DNA from: Marsupella aquatica
Taxonomy: Eukaryota > Marchantiophyta
DNA: 64,000 bases
Reading direction: 5' to 3'
Assembly: GCA_973895155.1 (NCBI GenBank)
Contig: OZ316891.1
Coordinates: 10,850,001-10,914,000 of the forward strand
The notes beneath the pieces are model-generated. The model was not told where the DNA came from and did not search any database. It worked only from the letters and a program-made list of their open reading frames with translations. Position 1 is the first letter of the stretch; each line of letters begins with the position of its first letter. Both the position numbers and the translations under genes were made by a program. Below, in pieces: positions 47,704-62,817 of this stretch.

Positions 47704-47879
47704 TCAGAAACTTTAATACAAGGTTGCGCCATTTTTTGGCGTGGTCGTCATTCAAATATGGCGGCCCGTTTTGACTGGGAACAAAGCAAATCAGGGAATA
47801 AGGAAGCAACAGCCGCAAATCAAAAAAGATTGCACTGCGTAAATGGCGTAGCGAGGCGGCGACCAAGCGCGGGACTACT

Positions 47880-48770
47880 GACAGTTCCTTCCCCCCCGGG
47901 CGCGACTCCTCCCTCAACCGCGACTACCGCCGCACCTCCCAACATGCCTCGCGACTAGCGCCCTTCCTGCCTGGCCGAGCCGGCTCCCTCCCTCCCCCGG
48001 CCGCCCGACTACATCCCTCGGCCGCCCCTCCCTCCTTTCGCTCTGCCCCTCCTCACTCCCCATCCCGCTCGCTCCCCGTCCCTGCCCCTCCTCGCTCCCC
48101 GTCCCCGCCCCGTCTCCGCCCCTCCTCGCTGCCGCAGCCTCGGCCATCCTCCCTGCTGCCGCCGCAGCCGGACGCAGCCAGCCGCCCCTCCTCGCTCCCC
48201 ATCCCCTCTCTCCCACCTCTCCTCGCTGCTGCGGCCTCGGCCCTCCTCGCTGCTGCTGCAGCCGGCCGCCCCTCCTCGCTCCCCATCCCCTCTCTCCCCA
48301 CCCCCCTCCTTGCTGCCGGGCTCCTCGCTGCTGCCGCAGCCGGCCGGCCCTCCTTGCTCCCCATCTCCTCGCTCCCCACCCCTCCTCGCTCCTCGCTGCT
48401 GCCGCAGACCGCGGCCTGTGTCCTTGCGCTGCTGCTGCCCTCCTTGATCCCCTCGCCCTCCTCCGCGGCCTCTCTCCCCCGGGCTCTCCCAAACCCTCTT
48501 CAGGGTCGCTGCTGCTCTCGGGGTGCTGCCGTAGCCGTGGTCTCCCTGCGACCCTTCCCTCTTTTGGTCGCCTCTCTTCTGCGGCCCGAGCCGTGACCAG
48601 CAAGAATCGACGCAACCAACAAGCGGCGCGCGGGCTGATGAGCGACGACCTTGCCGAGCCTGGACTAACAATGGCCCAACTCTGAGCAAGGGCCGACAAC
48701 GACGCGCGCCGACGACTTGGCTTGCCCCAGCCGACAACTCCGCCCTCGCGACTCGATTTATAAGCAACCA
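47880..48770. repeat. GC-rich, strand-asymmetric low-complexity region in the Helitron
   Basis: It is made of many imperfect copies of CCTCCTCGCT, CTGCTGCCGCAGCC and CCGCCCCTCCTC on the plus strand. Long minus-strand ORFs here (up to 285 codons, Arg/Gly/Ala/Glu-rich) are a by-product of the composition. No domain is visible. Confidence 0.75.
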
Positions 48771-49139
48771 CCGCGGGTTTCAGGTCCAGGCATCCTGGAC
48801 TGCAGTTTCAGGTCCAGGCGTTGCCCTTTCATCAAAAACTCCTCCTAAAAGTGAGCCATCCCTGGCCCTAACTCAAGTAATTGCTATGATACCAACTCCC
48901 GGCCGAGCCCTAAGACTTGCCATGATCACTTGCCACCCGATTTAGAAGTGAAAGACGCAATGGTTGGGGGCCAAAATATGGGGACCAAGCATGGTCCGGG
49001 GGTGGCAGGTCCCTAGAAGCATATATGAGGGGACCACTCCTCTCAAAGATCCCAATGTTGAAAAGTTGCACAAACCACACCACCACCCCAAGGGGGCATG
49101 GCGTTGGCGAGTGCGGAGCCGAGTAAGCTTGGATGAGGT
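48771..49139. other. Helitron interior without a gene
   Basis: There is a short direct repeat TTTCAGGTCCAGGC (about 48778 and 48807). From about 49060 a degenerate start of the following minisatellite can be seen. Confidence 0.5.
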
Positions 49140-49925
49140 TCAGTTGGGGCTGGGGGATGCAAGGGGTAGGAAAAGGGCCCATTGAAAAGTCGGCCAAGCC
49201 ATGCCGTTGCCCCAAGGGTCTCGGCATTGGGGCGGCCAAAGCCAAGTAAGCGGCCGCGGCGACTTTAAGTTAAAAAGCTTGAAGTTACCAAACCTTTGGG
49301 GTTACCAATGGGGCTGGGGGATGCAAGGGGTAGGAAAAGGGCCTGTTGAAAAGTTGTCCAACCCATGCCGTTTCCCCAAGGGTCTCGGCATTGGGGCGGC
49401 CAAAGCCAAGTAAGCGGCCGCGGCGACTTTAAGTTAAATGCTTAAAGTAACCAAACCTTTTGGGTTACCAATGGGGTTGGGGGATGCAAGGGGTAGGAAA
49501 AAGGCCTGTTGAAAAGTTGTCCAACCCATGCCGTTTCCCCAAGGGGTCTCGGCATTGGGGCGGCCAAAGCCAAGTAAGTGGCCGCGGCGACTTTAAGTTA
49601 AATGCTTAAAGTAACCAAAAATCTGGGGTTACCAATGGGGTTGGGGGATGCAAGGGGTAGGAAAAAGGCCTGTTGAAAAGTGTCCAACCCATGCCGTTTC
49701 CTCAAGGGGTCTTGGCATTGGGGCGGCCAAAGCCAAGTAAGGGGCCGCGGCGACTTTCAGTTAATCAACTTTAAGTCACCAAAACTTTGGGGTTACCAAT
49801 GGGGTTTGGGGATCATGCAAGGAGTGGCAAAATGTTTAGTTGAAAAGTTGGCCAAGCCGTGCCGTTGCCCCAAGGGGTCTCGGCATAGGGGCGGCCAAAG
49901 CCAAGTAAGCAAACATGGGTTAACT
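49140..49925. repeat. Minisatellite, about 164-bp unit, five copies
   Basis: GGGGGATGCAAGGGGTAGGA recurs near 49152, 49315, 49479 and 49644, with a variant near 49808. Each is followed by CCATGCCGTTTCCCCAAGGG or a close variant, CATTGGGGCGGCCAAAGCCA and GGCCGCGGCGACTTTAAGTT. Short ORFs in it are repeat translations, not genes. Confidence 0.92.
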
Positions 49926-50249
49926 TAGGGGCAAGAGGCACAACTCCTGGAAGCAGGAGGAACGCCGCCAAGGTTGGGTGGGTGGGCGGGATGAAGGGGC
50001 CCTTATAGGATGTATCCTTGACGGATATTGGGCTCCTTCTAATATCCCATGTCTCTTGCGATGGTGTCCTCCAACCGGCGTTCAACTTACTTAGGGTTTG
50101 TCAAGCTTGGAATGGGGCATGAAAATTTGAATGACTCATTTAAATTAGAATGACTAACAAAATATGTGCATTGGATGCAGACAACGGACTATGGGCGGGA
50201 GCATGGAGTAATTAGGGCTTTCTTATGCTGAGGGTACCGTTGCCAACAT

Positions 50250-51904
50250 GCCTCCTCCCGACCAGGTATTGGCGGCTCGGCGTGAGAGGTACGCCAAAAA
50301 CAAAGACGCCATTAATGAAAAGCGAAGGGCGAGGCGAGCTCAGCGTCGGCAACAACAAAATGGGGTGGTTGGAAATAATGGAGGGGCTGCGGGGGCTCCA
50401 ACTGATGGGGTTCGGGCAGAGGCGAGCGCTCAACCAAACTTGGTTGGGCGTATGAACAGTGGGAGACAGCTTCGTCGTGAGGCTCGGGGCCAAGGGCAAG
50501 CATTGGAAAGGCCCCATGCCATTTTCAATGTTAGTGTTGGTGATCCGAGCACATCGGTCCGCCAACCCATGGTTCCCTGTGACCCACATGTATTTGATGA
50601 AGGATGGCTCATTCAAGGTGCTTTGGATGAAAGTGGGATTCACCATCCTCCATTGGAGTTAGCCTCCAACGCGTCCTATGAGGCAGCATCACATGTTCAA
50701 TTGGAACCTTGCCTCTATGATGAGGAGTGGCTTATCAATGGGGCGTTGGATGATGGGGGGATTGATTGTCCGCCAGAGGAACCGATGCACGCTCTCGGGG
50801 GTTTCACTTCCACAAAAATGGCATATCACGTGCGACGAAGGATAGGGTCATTTTATTGGTTGTAAGGGAAGACTTAAGAATTTTTGTAGAAGAACAATAG
50901 GGTCTTTTAAATTCAATTTTGAGACTTATAAGAACACTAGGGCCTTTTTAATCCAATTTTTGGAATATTCCAAGAATATTCCAACTTTATAGGGGTTAAA
51001 AAATAATAATTTTTTCTTACATTTTAGGGGGTCCAAGGCCTAAAAACGTCACAGGTGATGGGGAGGTCCCCATGTAGTGAGACCCCCGAGTGCACGCTCA
51101 GACTGAAACTCATTTGTTTGATGAGGAGTGGCTCATCAATGGGGCAATGGATGGCGGGTTTGATCAACATGCGGTGGGGGAATTATATGACCCTGAAGAA
51201 GATTATGTCAACGATGGGGATGGTGAATTTGACACTTTTGTGGAGGGGACCTTGGAGCTGTCAAGTGGAGAAAGGGAACCGGATGTAGGGCCTGATGTTA
51301 CGTCTAAAGTCCAGGAGAGTTTGGCAGCTGCACCAGTCACACCTGCATTGCGGAGCGAAGAAGAAATAGCGCGACGAAGACGGAGGGCACAACTTATCAG
51401 TCGTCTTCCAAAGGCGCGAAGGCTGTTGGATCCTCATTTGGCCCGACATGGTTTGGGGCGTATGGACGTGGTTTGCCACACATGTGGGGCACTTCATTGG
51501 CTTCAGGAATGCAAAAAGGGCACCAAAAACAATCCCCTTTTTAGTGCCTATTGTGCTGATGGCAAGGTGAAATTACCTCCTTTTGGTGCCCCACCCGAGC
51601 CTCTGCGAAGCTTGCTTACAAGGCAAGACAATGTTGGGAAGAATTTCCGCGACAACATAAGAGGTTATAACAATGCCTTGGCGTTTACCTCCATTGGTGC
51701 AAAAGTGGATGAGCGCAATAATAGTCGAGGACCTTATTCCTTTCGTATCCAAGGAGCGTTGTACCATCTTGCGGGAAGCCTTTTGCCCCCTACAGGAGAA
51801 GGACCCAAATTCGCGCAATTGTACATTTACGACACCGCCAATGAAGTGGGGAATAGGTACCTTCCCCAATCCCATGACCACTTGCTCTTCCATCTTGCTT
51901 AGGT
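50250..51904 (+). pseudogene. Helitron ORF upstream of the Rep domain, split by a MITE
   Basis: The frame 50250-50793 continues at 51099 after removing the 297-bp MITE and one 8-bp target copy (PMHA|QTETH). It begins with a basic region common to Helitron proteins (RRERYAKNKDAINEKRRARR). Then come three acidic units with WLI[QN]GALD-type cores (DEGWLIQGALDE, DEEWLINGALDD, DEEWLINGAMDG). Then RRRRRAQLISRLP and the zinc-binding CHTCGALHW....C region that usually precedes the Helitron helicase-like domain, ending LYIYDTANEVGNR. A TAG at 51899-51901 or a frame change separates it from the next ORF at 51965. It was probably once one protein with Rep-helicase. Confidence 0.75.
50794..51090. mobile_element. 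hAT-type MITE of a second family (297 bp), inside the Helitron
   Basis: Termini CTCGGGGGTTTCAC (left) and CTCGGGGGTCTCAC (right, read inward). The 8-bp target duplication TGCACGCT is at 50786-50793 and 51091-51098. It shares the CTCGGGGG end and the internal ATTCCAAGAATATTC with the MITEs at 16503 and 26059, but not the rest. Confidence 0.92.
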
Positions 51905-51964
51905 ACATTTTCATATATCTCCAACCCGAGTGGTTCTAATTGCTTTTGTTGCAGGCTCAACCGA

Positions 51965-54900
51965 ATGCCGCACTTGGATCCAAGGATACTGGCTCAACTA
52001 CAAGACATGTTGCATGAACATAATGGATATGTTCATCTATTTAAGAACGCAGGAAGTCGGATCGAGGGGGGCGATGTGCCAGAGGTATCTTTACACCTCC
52101 TGGCCGAGCGCGACAGTGATCCAAGACGTTATAACAAGCCCACGGCTGATGAGATCGGCGTTGTCATGGTGGGTGACGAAGATATAGAGGTATGTCATAG
52201 GGACATCATCCTTAGGCAAACAAATGGGCATTTGCACGGGATCTCTGAGTGGCATAGGTCTTATGCACCACTCCACTATGTTCTTCTTTTCTCGCGAGGC
52301 CAAGACGGATGGTCATATGATATCCCGTTGACGGGTTTTGAAATGAGTGACGGGGTTCTTCATCAAGCTGTTACCGGGGCAAGGAGTGGACGTAACAGGT
52401 CCAAGAAGGTCACCCAACTACAATACTTTGCATACCATCTTCATGCACGATGCAATGATGATTGGCTCCTTCATGGTGGACGGCTCCTAAAGCAGTACAT
52501 TGTTGATGCCTACGCATGCATCGATCAAACACGCTTGACGTATATCTGCAATAATCAACGAAAATTGCGGACTGACCTATATTCGGGTCTTCAAGATGCC
52601 GTGCACGAGGGAGATGCACGCGCAAGTGAGTTGGGCAAGACTTTCATCCTGCCCTTGACTTATGGTGGTAGCGCACGTAGCATGGCCCAAGCATACCAGG
52701 ATGCCATGGCTGTCATACGCACATACGGCCCGCCAGATCTCTTCATCACGTTCACTTGCAATCCAGAATGGCCGGAGATCAAAGCAGAGTGCTTTGAGGT
52801 TCAAAGTCCAGCCAACCGGGATGAGATTGTGGCACGATGTTTCAAACTGAAGCTAAGGGCGCTGTTAGCAGAGGTTCGCCAAGGGGTCTTAGGAAGGCCC
52901 GTTGCCTCTATGTATGTCATAGAGTTCCAAAAGCGTGGGTTGCCCCATGCCCACATGTTGATCAATTTGGCAGAGCAGCACAAGATTCGCACCCCTGACA
53001 AGGTGGATGAGTTGGTGTGTGCGGAGATCCCAGATAGAGTAAAATATCCTCGACTTCATGAGACGATAACCAAGTGCATGGTCCATGGTCCATGTGGCAT
53101 AGGTTATCCAAACTCGCCCTGCATGGAAGATGGGAAGTGCACTAAGAAATATCCTTGCGAATTCTCCTCAGAGACACAATTTGGGGACGGAGGCTATCCT
53201 TTGTATCGGAGGCGAGACAATGGCCAATCATTCAGCAAAGACAGTAATGGATTTAGGTTTGACAACAGGTGGGTTGTTCCCTATAGCCCATACTTGAGCA
53301 TGAAATACAATGCTCACATTAACGTGGAGATTTGTTGTTCCATTAAGGCGATTAAGTACTTATACAAGTATGTATATAAGGGGCATGATCGGGCGACGGT
53401 GGAAGTTGGAGAGTCACGGGATGAAATCAAAACACATCTTGATGCCCGTTATGTGTCTGCGGCGGAAGGGACGTGGCGGATTTTCCAATTTAAAATGGCA
53501 GAGAGTAGTACTTCTGTCCAGCGTCTCCAAGTGCATTGTGAAAAGGAGCAAGCAGTGATGTTCAATGAAGATGCAGACATCATGGACGTGGTTGAAAGGG
53601 AGTCGAACAGGGACATCACTTTGACAGGATGGTTCAAGACAAATGCAATGTTTGAATCGGCACGCCATGTCACGTACACTAATTTCCCTCAAGAATGGAC
53701 GTGGAACAAGGCTGTATAGAAATGGTCTCCGCGTCAGCAAGGGTTTAGCATTGGGCGAATGTACTTTGTGGCACCATCGGCTGGGAGAGATATTATTTGC
53801 GAGCCTTCTTGATTGTTGTCACTGGGGCTCAAAGTTTTGAAGATCTCCGAACTTTTGAGAACGTGGTGCATCCAACGTTCAAAGAGGCCGCCCTCACGCG
53901 TGGATTGTACGAGAATGATGTAGAGTGGGATAGGTGTCTTGGCGAGGCGGGCCTCATACAGACCGGCTCACAACTTTGACGGTTGTTCATCACCATCCTC
54001 ATCTTTGGCGGCCCCACACAACCCTGTGATCTGTGGACAAGTTACGCTTCAAAGTTGAGTGATGATTGTTGTCATCGCCTTCTCAACATGGGTTTTCTTG
54101 AGCCCTCGGAAGAACAACAAAGGAGCTTTGCACTGTATTTAATTGGACAGGCATTGCACACCCAAGGGAAGACGTTGGGTGAATTTGGGTTGCCCCTCCC
54201 TTCAGAACAGTTTTGTGAAGATCTGGCAAACACCAATCAATTGATACGGGAGGAGATGTCCTATTTCCAGGAGGATTTGGAACAACAATTGGCTGAGCAG
54301 GAGCCATTGTTGAATGTTGGGCAACGCACTGCTTACACTGCAATATTGGAGGCAGTTCAGGGTCGTGAGGCTTCCACATTCTTCATAGATGGGCCAGGAG
54401 GGACAGGGAAGACCTTTGTGGAGAATGTGCTTCTACGTAGGGTGCGGGCTGATGGGGACGTAGGGTTGGCTGTGGCCTCTTCGGGAATTGCAGGTTTGTT
54501 GTTGGATGGAGGTCACACAGCACATTCAAGGTTTAAGCTTCCTCTCAATCCCGATGCTCAATCACTATGCAACGTGAAGAAGCAAATGGAGCTTGCTGAA
54601 TTGTTGCGAAGGACAACATTCATTCTGTGGGATGAAGCGCCTATGGTTCATCGACATGTTGTGGAGGCGCTTGATAGGACACTTCGCGACATAAGAGAAG
54701 ACAACAGAAACTTTGGGGGGCTGGTGGTTGCATTTGCAGGGGACTTTTGACAAGTGTTGCCAGTGAAAGCAAGAGCAAGCCGTGCGCAGATTGTGGGAGG
54801 ATGCTTGAAGAAATCTCACATTTGGCACTCTATGAAAACATTCAAGCTTACGGAGAATATGCGTGCCCGGGGTACATCCACTTCAATTGAGTTTGGGAAC

Positions 54901-55701
54901 CAGACTTTCCAAGAATGGCTCCTTCAACTTGGGGATGATAAATTGCCAAAGCAAGGAGCGTTAAATAACATGATTATGGTCCCGCCATCCATGACGGAGG
55001 ACATTGTTGACACCGACTCCTTGATTCGTGCAATTTATCCATCATTGGAGAATATTGATGACAAGTTCCTAAGCGAGAGAACAATATTGGCGCCAACGAA
55101 CGAGGAGGCGCTGAAGATCAACAGTTCAATATTGGAAGGGCTCGTAGGAGATGCGCACACCTTCTTAAGTATAGATTGCCCCGATCAATTGGAAGGACAT
55201 GACTTTTACCCTACTAAGTTCTTGAATACGCTAACACCCAGCGGTTTGCCTCCGCACAAGCTGGTACTTAAGGTTGGATGCCCTGTTATTCTTTTACGTA
55301 ATGTCGACTTCACTACAGGATTATGTAACGGGACACGACTCATAGTACGTACAATCAATAGTCGTGTCATAGAGGCGCGGGTTCTTGCAGGCACACATGC
55401 AGGGAACATAACGTTCATACCACGTATTCCGTTGACGTCAGATGAGGGACTTCCTTTCATGCTGCGAAGAGTCCAATTCCCGGTTCGAGTGGCATATGCC
55501 ATGACTATTAATAAGGCACAAGGTCAGACTTTAGAACATGTAGGATTGCAACTTTCTAAGTCGGTTTTCAGTCATGGTCAATTGTATGTTGCCTTTTCAA
55601 GAGCAACATGTCCTACAAGGATAAAAGTGTTACTTCCAGACAATGAAGATGGAGAAGCAAAGTTGACCAAAAATGTTGTATATGATGAAGTTCTCTACTA
55701 A
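51965..55701 (+). pseudogene. Helitron Rep-helicase (HUH Rep plus Pif1-like helicase), broken
   Basis: The first part, 51965-53719, is the Helitron helicase-like/Rep region: ALHYVLLF-type strand, DLFITFTCNPEW, and the HUH motif in RGLPHAHMLI. The catalytic tyrosine region follows (KYLYKYVYKGHD). The next parts give YLRAFLIVVTGAQSFEDLRTF (53790-53979) and the Pif1-like helicase (53983-55701). The helicase has Walker A GPGGTGKT, Walker B ILWDEAPM, VAFAGDF, and the C-terminal motifs NKAQGQTL and HGQLYVAFSRA. The reading frame is broken by TAG at 53717, a 1-base deletion near 53785, TGA at 53977 (GSQL*RLF) and TGA at 54748 (AGDF*QVLP). These proteins nick, unwind and copy the element by rolling circle; this copy cannot make the whole enzyme. 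Confidence 0.92.
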
Positions 55702-55879
55702 ATCAATAAAGACCTCATCATGTGTATTCTCTTCAAAATATTGTATCAAGTGTGAATGTTATTCTTTCACTTTTGTATTTAACAGCATCTTTTACTTCAT
55801 AATGTCTTTGACTAATGACATGTTTTACTTATTGACCATATTGTACTCACAACATTTTTATACTTAGCCAATTTTTTTC
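55702..55879. other. AT-rich 3' part of the Helitron after the helicase
   Basis: Short non-coding stretch, probably the transcript's 3' UTR. Confidence 0.5.
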
Positions 55880-56200
55880 TCAACAACTTCTTGGGCAGCA
55901 TAACATCTTTTCTCTCAACACCTCTTGGCCGGCACAACATCTTTTCTCACCACGACCTCTTGGCTGGCACAACATCTTTTGTCTCCACGACCGCTTGGCT
56001 GGCATGACATCTTTTCTCTCCACGACCTCTTGGCTGGCACAACATCTTTTCTCTCCACGACCGCTTGGCCGACACGACGTACATCTTTTCTCTCCACGAC
56101 TTTTTGGCGGACACGACATCTTTTTTTCTCAACGACATCTTGGCCAACACATCTTTTTTTCTTAACGATATCTTGGCCGACATGACATCTTGGACGCCAC
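55880..56200. repeat. Minisatellite, about 36-bp unit, eight to nine copies
   Basis: The unit ACATCTTTTCTCTCCACGAC followed by CTCTTGGCTGGCACA recurs with small changes; it decays towards the right. It lies just before the Helitron 3' hairpin. Confidence 0.93.
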
Positions 56201-56209
56201 GACTTCTTT

Positions 56210-56235
56210 TGTGCAACGCACGGGTATTGAGCTAG
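56210..56235 (+). other. Helitron 3' terminus with hairpin
   Basis: TTTTGTGC-AAC-GCACGGG pairs by GTGC/GCAC plus possible T-G wobbles, then GTATTGAG and the end CTAG. The hairpin is the known rolling-circle terminator of Helitrons. The left arm seems to have lost C residues (CCC to TTT), again C-to-T. Confidence 0.8.
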
Positions 56236-56600
56236 TGACAAATAAATTCATGGACTATTAATATGGTAGTCCATAATTTGTTTTTGAGTCTTTCACAAAT
56301 GGCCATAGCTTGTTCATAGGGTTGGGTTATGTAAAACTGTTCTTTATTGTTTTTTTCATTGGCCTCTAGGGTGACTTATGGTCATGGCATATGACAAATA
56401 AAATTCATGGACAATGAATTTGGTAGTCCATAACTTTCGAGTCCTTCACAAATGGCCATAGTTTTTTTGTAGTATTATGTAAAATGGTTTTTTGTGTTTT
56501 GGTTTCATTGGCCTCTAGGGTGACTCATGGTGGTGGCATATGATATGTAAATATATGGACTATGAATTTGGTAGTCCATAACTTTTTGAGCCCTTAACCT
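56236..56600. repeat. Host tandem repeat, right part (unit about 150 bp)
   Basis: At least two units (starting about 56238 and 56394) of the same repeat as 47495-47703. The intact boundary GGCATATGACAAATAAA at 56387 serves as the empty site for the Helitron insertion. Confidence 0.9.
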
Positions 56601-58786
56601 CAATTACCAAGTTAGTAATTTTTCTGTCTGTCACCTTATCTACCACCTTATCTACCAAGTTAAGGTACATCAAATTTTGAAGTTTGAGAACCCGTACCAG
56701 AGTCTGTACATCACATCACTCCGGTGTATAGCCTAATTACACCTTCCTTGACTGAATTAGATATGATCACAAAAAATGACATTGCCCCCAAAAAATTATA
56801 CTATTTCCTTTTCATATTTTCCCCATCATCACTTGTTTCTTCCCCATTCGTCTTTGCCACATCATCCCTGGTTTTTTGTGACATTGCGAAACCAAATTCC
56901 TTACTATTTCCCATTCATGTCTGCCCCATCATCCTTGCTTGTGTGCATCCTCACTTTCACTTATCCTTTAGAGTTACACTTGACCCCTATCCCTGTTTTT
57001 TACGAATGCTGAGGAAGTTCACATAAATGAAGCACTGTAACAAAGTGACTTCTCATAAATATCGAACAAAATATAGTAATTATGGATGTGGCTTTCACAC
57101 AGTTCAACTTGACTTCATTTTTAAAAGCAAGGTTGGAGGCTGTCCATGTGCAAGGGAGTGATTGGGTGCGCACAAGTTCTGAAGATTGAAGTCTACAAAG
57201 GAGGAACGTATCGTTGAGCCCATGGTCTCCTGTACATGAGTGAGAGATTCTTGCTTCCTCACTAGAAAAGAGTACTCTAGCTCTGACTGTGGGGACACAA
57301 TTGAATCGATTTTGGCTGCATGCCCAGCATGATCAATGTGGCCTGAGGTTTTCTCATCCTCAATTTTTAATTCAGTTCTCAAAAGTTTACCCTAACTGTT
57401 TACAGTAATGCTAAACCTTTTTCTGCATCCATTCAATCATTCTCAATCCTCAATTCAGTTTTGAAAGCTCTGTTCCGCATTTTGCTTCAAAATGTGTTCT
57501 CTAGATGAAATTCGTCGTGCCTGGCTCCAATTAGCGGTCACTCGAAGCGAGCTACCCAATGAGCCCAATATCGCTGATTTGCATCAGCGGTAAGGGAATT
57601 GCGAGTTTCTAGAAATTGGACTTACTCCTTGTCATCATATGTGGGAATTTCAACGGCTGTGTTAAAGGATTCAAAGCTTTTGGTTGTCTTAAGTATTGTG
57701 GAGTGAGGAAGGGGTAAACCTACAACCAAGGCAAAGCCAATTCAACCGAGAACTCAGAATGTCAATTGGAAACCTGAAACGAAATCAAGCTTATACATGT
57801 CAAGTTGCTTGCTTAAGTTTATGGATGGAATGTATTCACCATCCACACAAAACCCGCTATACAGGTAGTACACAGGAGATCCAGTGATATCAAATTACAG
57901 GTCATTTGGACAGAACTTTACAGTGTGTTTCCAAGCATTTTTTAGTGTTAAGCAGTCTACGGGGGTTGGGACAGTAATAAGAGCATAGTGACAAAGGTGA
58001 CAGTCCATGGGAGTTCGTTTTCTGGATGCTAACTATTTAGGAAATTAGGAAATCAATTCCTCAGGAAGTTATTAATACCCCGGAAACTATTTAGGAAATT
58101 TAAAATTAAACTACTGTAATTTCGATAGGAAATGTAATACCAATAATTATACCCAGAGCACATTTCGGAAAAGGGATTCATGCACTATAGGATCATCTTG
58201 ATCCTCGTGCGTTCTCATTGATCTCATCTTAGCTAGCTGAATCAAATACAGGAAATAATGCACAAGTTATCCCTTTGTCGAATTGACAACTGTCTCCTGG
58301 GAACAAAGAATTTGACTATGACTGTGTAAACAAAAGCAGAGGGATCATACATCATATGATCATCTTCATCCTCTCGTGTTCTCATTGCTCTTAACTTGGA
58401 TTGCTTAAATCTAGGAAATAATGCAAAAAGCTATACGTATCCGAATTGACCATTGTCCTGGGAACAAAGAGTTTGGTCATAATTGTGTGACGAACTTCAA
58501 AATGTATGCCATGCTCAACCTGTCATCCATCAAGGCCCCGGGTGCACCTTAAAAACAAATGGGTCTCATCACTTCACTGCGAAGAACCTTTCCCACGCTT
58601 GAGAACTGGGAAACCTTTGGAGGCAAGGTAACAGACGACATCCAAAACTGGCGCAACTCTGACCCACCTCGACAATTTTGAGGTGACGTCATTCACTGCT
58701 TATGTGCACGGTTGTCCACGGAAAAAAAAAGCAAATCAAGACGTAACGGAGAAGGCACCTTTCGTGTACCTGCATACCAGCAGTTT
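56601..58786. other. Intergenic region between the Helitron site and GDH
   Basis: No intact gene. One orphan exon-like piece is noted at 57492-57589. A pair of similar segments at about 58185-58330 and 58345-58490 (ATCATCTT, CTCGTG, TTCTCATTG, GGAACAAAGA) forms a diverged tandem repeat of about 155 bp. Confidence 0.45.
57492..57589 (+). pseudogene. Orphan exon-like fragment
   Basis: ATG at 57492 opens 32 codons (MCSLDEIRRAWLQLAVTRSE...) that end at a strong donor (CAGCG|GTAAGG). No next exon can be recognised in the following 1.2 kb, so it may be the start of a broken gene. No family is recognised. Confidence 0.3.
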
Positions 58787-62610
<3,824 letters not shown>

Positions 62611-62651
62611 TTAAACTAGATGAGGTCCTTCGGTGAAACCAATTTCTACAC

Positions 62652-62817
62652 ATATCAAACGCACAACATTTCAGTACAGGTTGCAAAGAGAAGAGTTTCT
62701 GTAACAACATCGAACAGAGTCCTCAACAGAAAGGATATCAAACGCACAACACTTCAGTACAGGTTGCAAAGAGAAGAGTTTCTGTAACAACATCGAACAG
62801 AGTCCTCAACAGAAAGG
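62652..62817. repeat. Tandem duplication, 83-bp unit x2, in the GDH leader or promoter
   Basis: ATATCAAACGCACAACA starts at 62652 and 62735, each running to CCTCAACAGAAAGG. I see one base difference. The repeat begins 66 bp upstream of the GDH start codon. Confidence 0.95.

Larger units (their letters stand above)
47704..56235 (+). mobile_element. Helitron, 8.5 kb, with exact termini
   Basis: The 5' end is TCAGAAACTTTAATAC (47704) after a host A, and the 3' end is ...GGGTATTGAGCTAG (56235) before a host T, as rolling-circle Helitrons require (TC...CTRR in an AT site, no target duplication). Joining the flanks gives GGCATA|TGACAAATAAA, which equals the uninterrupted repeat unit at about 56387-56403. 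A small hairpin GTGC-AAC-GCAC lies 14 bases before the end. The element codes for Rep-helicase on the plus strand (51965-55701), broken by stops. It also holds GC-rich low-complexity DNA (47880-48770), a 164-bp minisatellite (49140-49925), a hAT MITE (50794-51090) and a 36-bp minisatellite (55880-56200). Confidence 0.92.

Noticed and set aside
47914-48771. Minus-strand ORFs of 250-285 codons as genes
   Set aside because: They are Arg/Gly/Ala/Glu-rich translations of a C/T-biased low-complexity repeat, two frames are open at once, and no domain is seen.
49201-49928. Short plus-strand ORFs as a gene family
   Set aside because: They are translations of the 164-bp minisatellite, shifted between copies.
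55915-56241. Overlapping ORFs on both strands
   Set aside because: All are translations of the 36-bp minisatellite.
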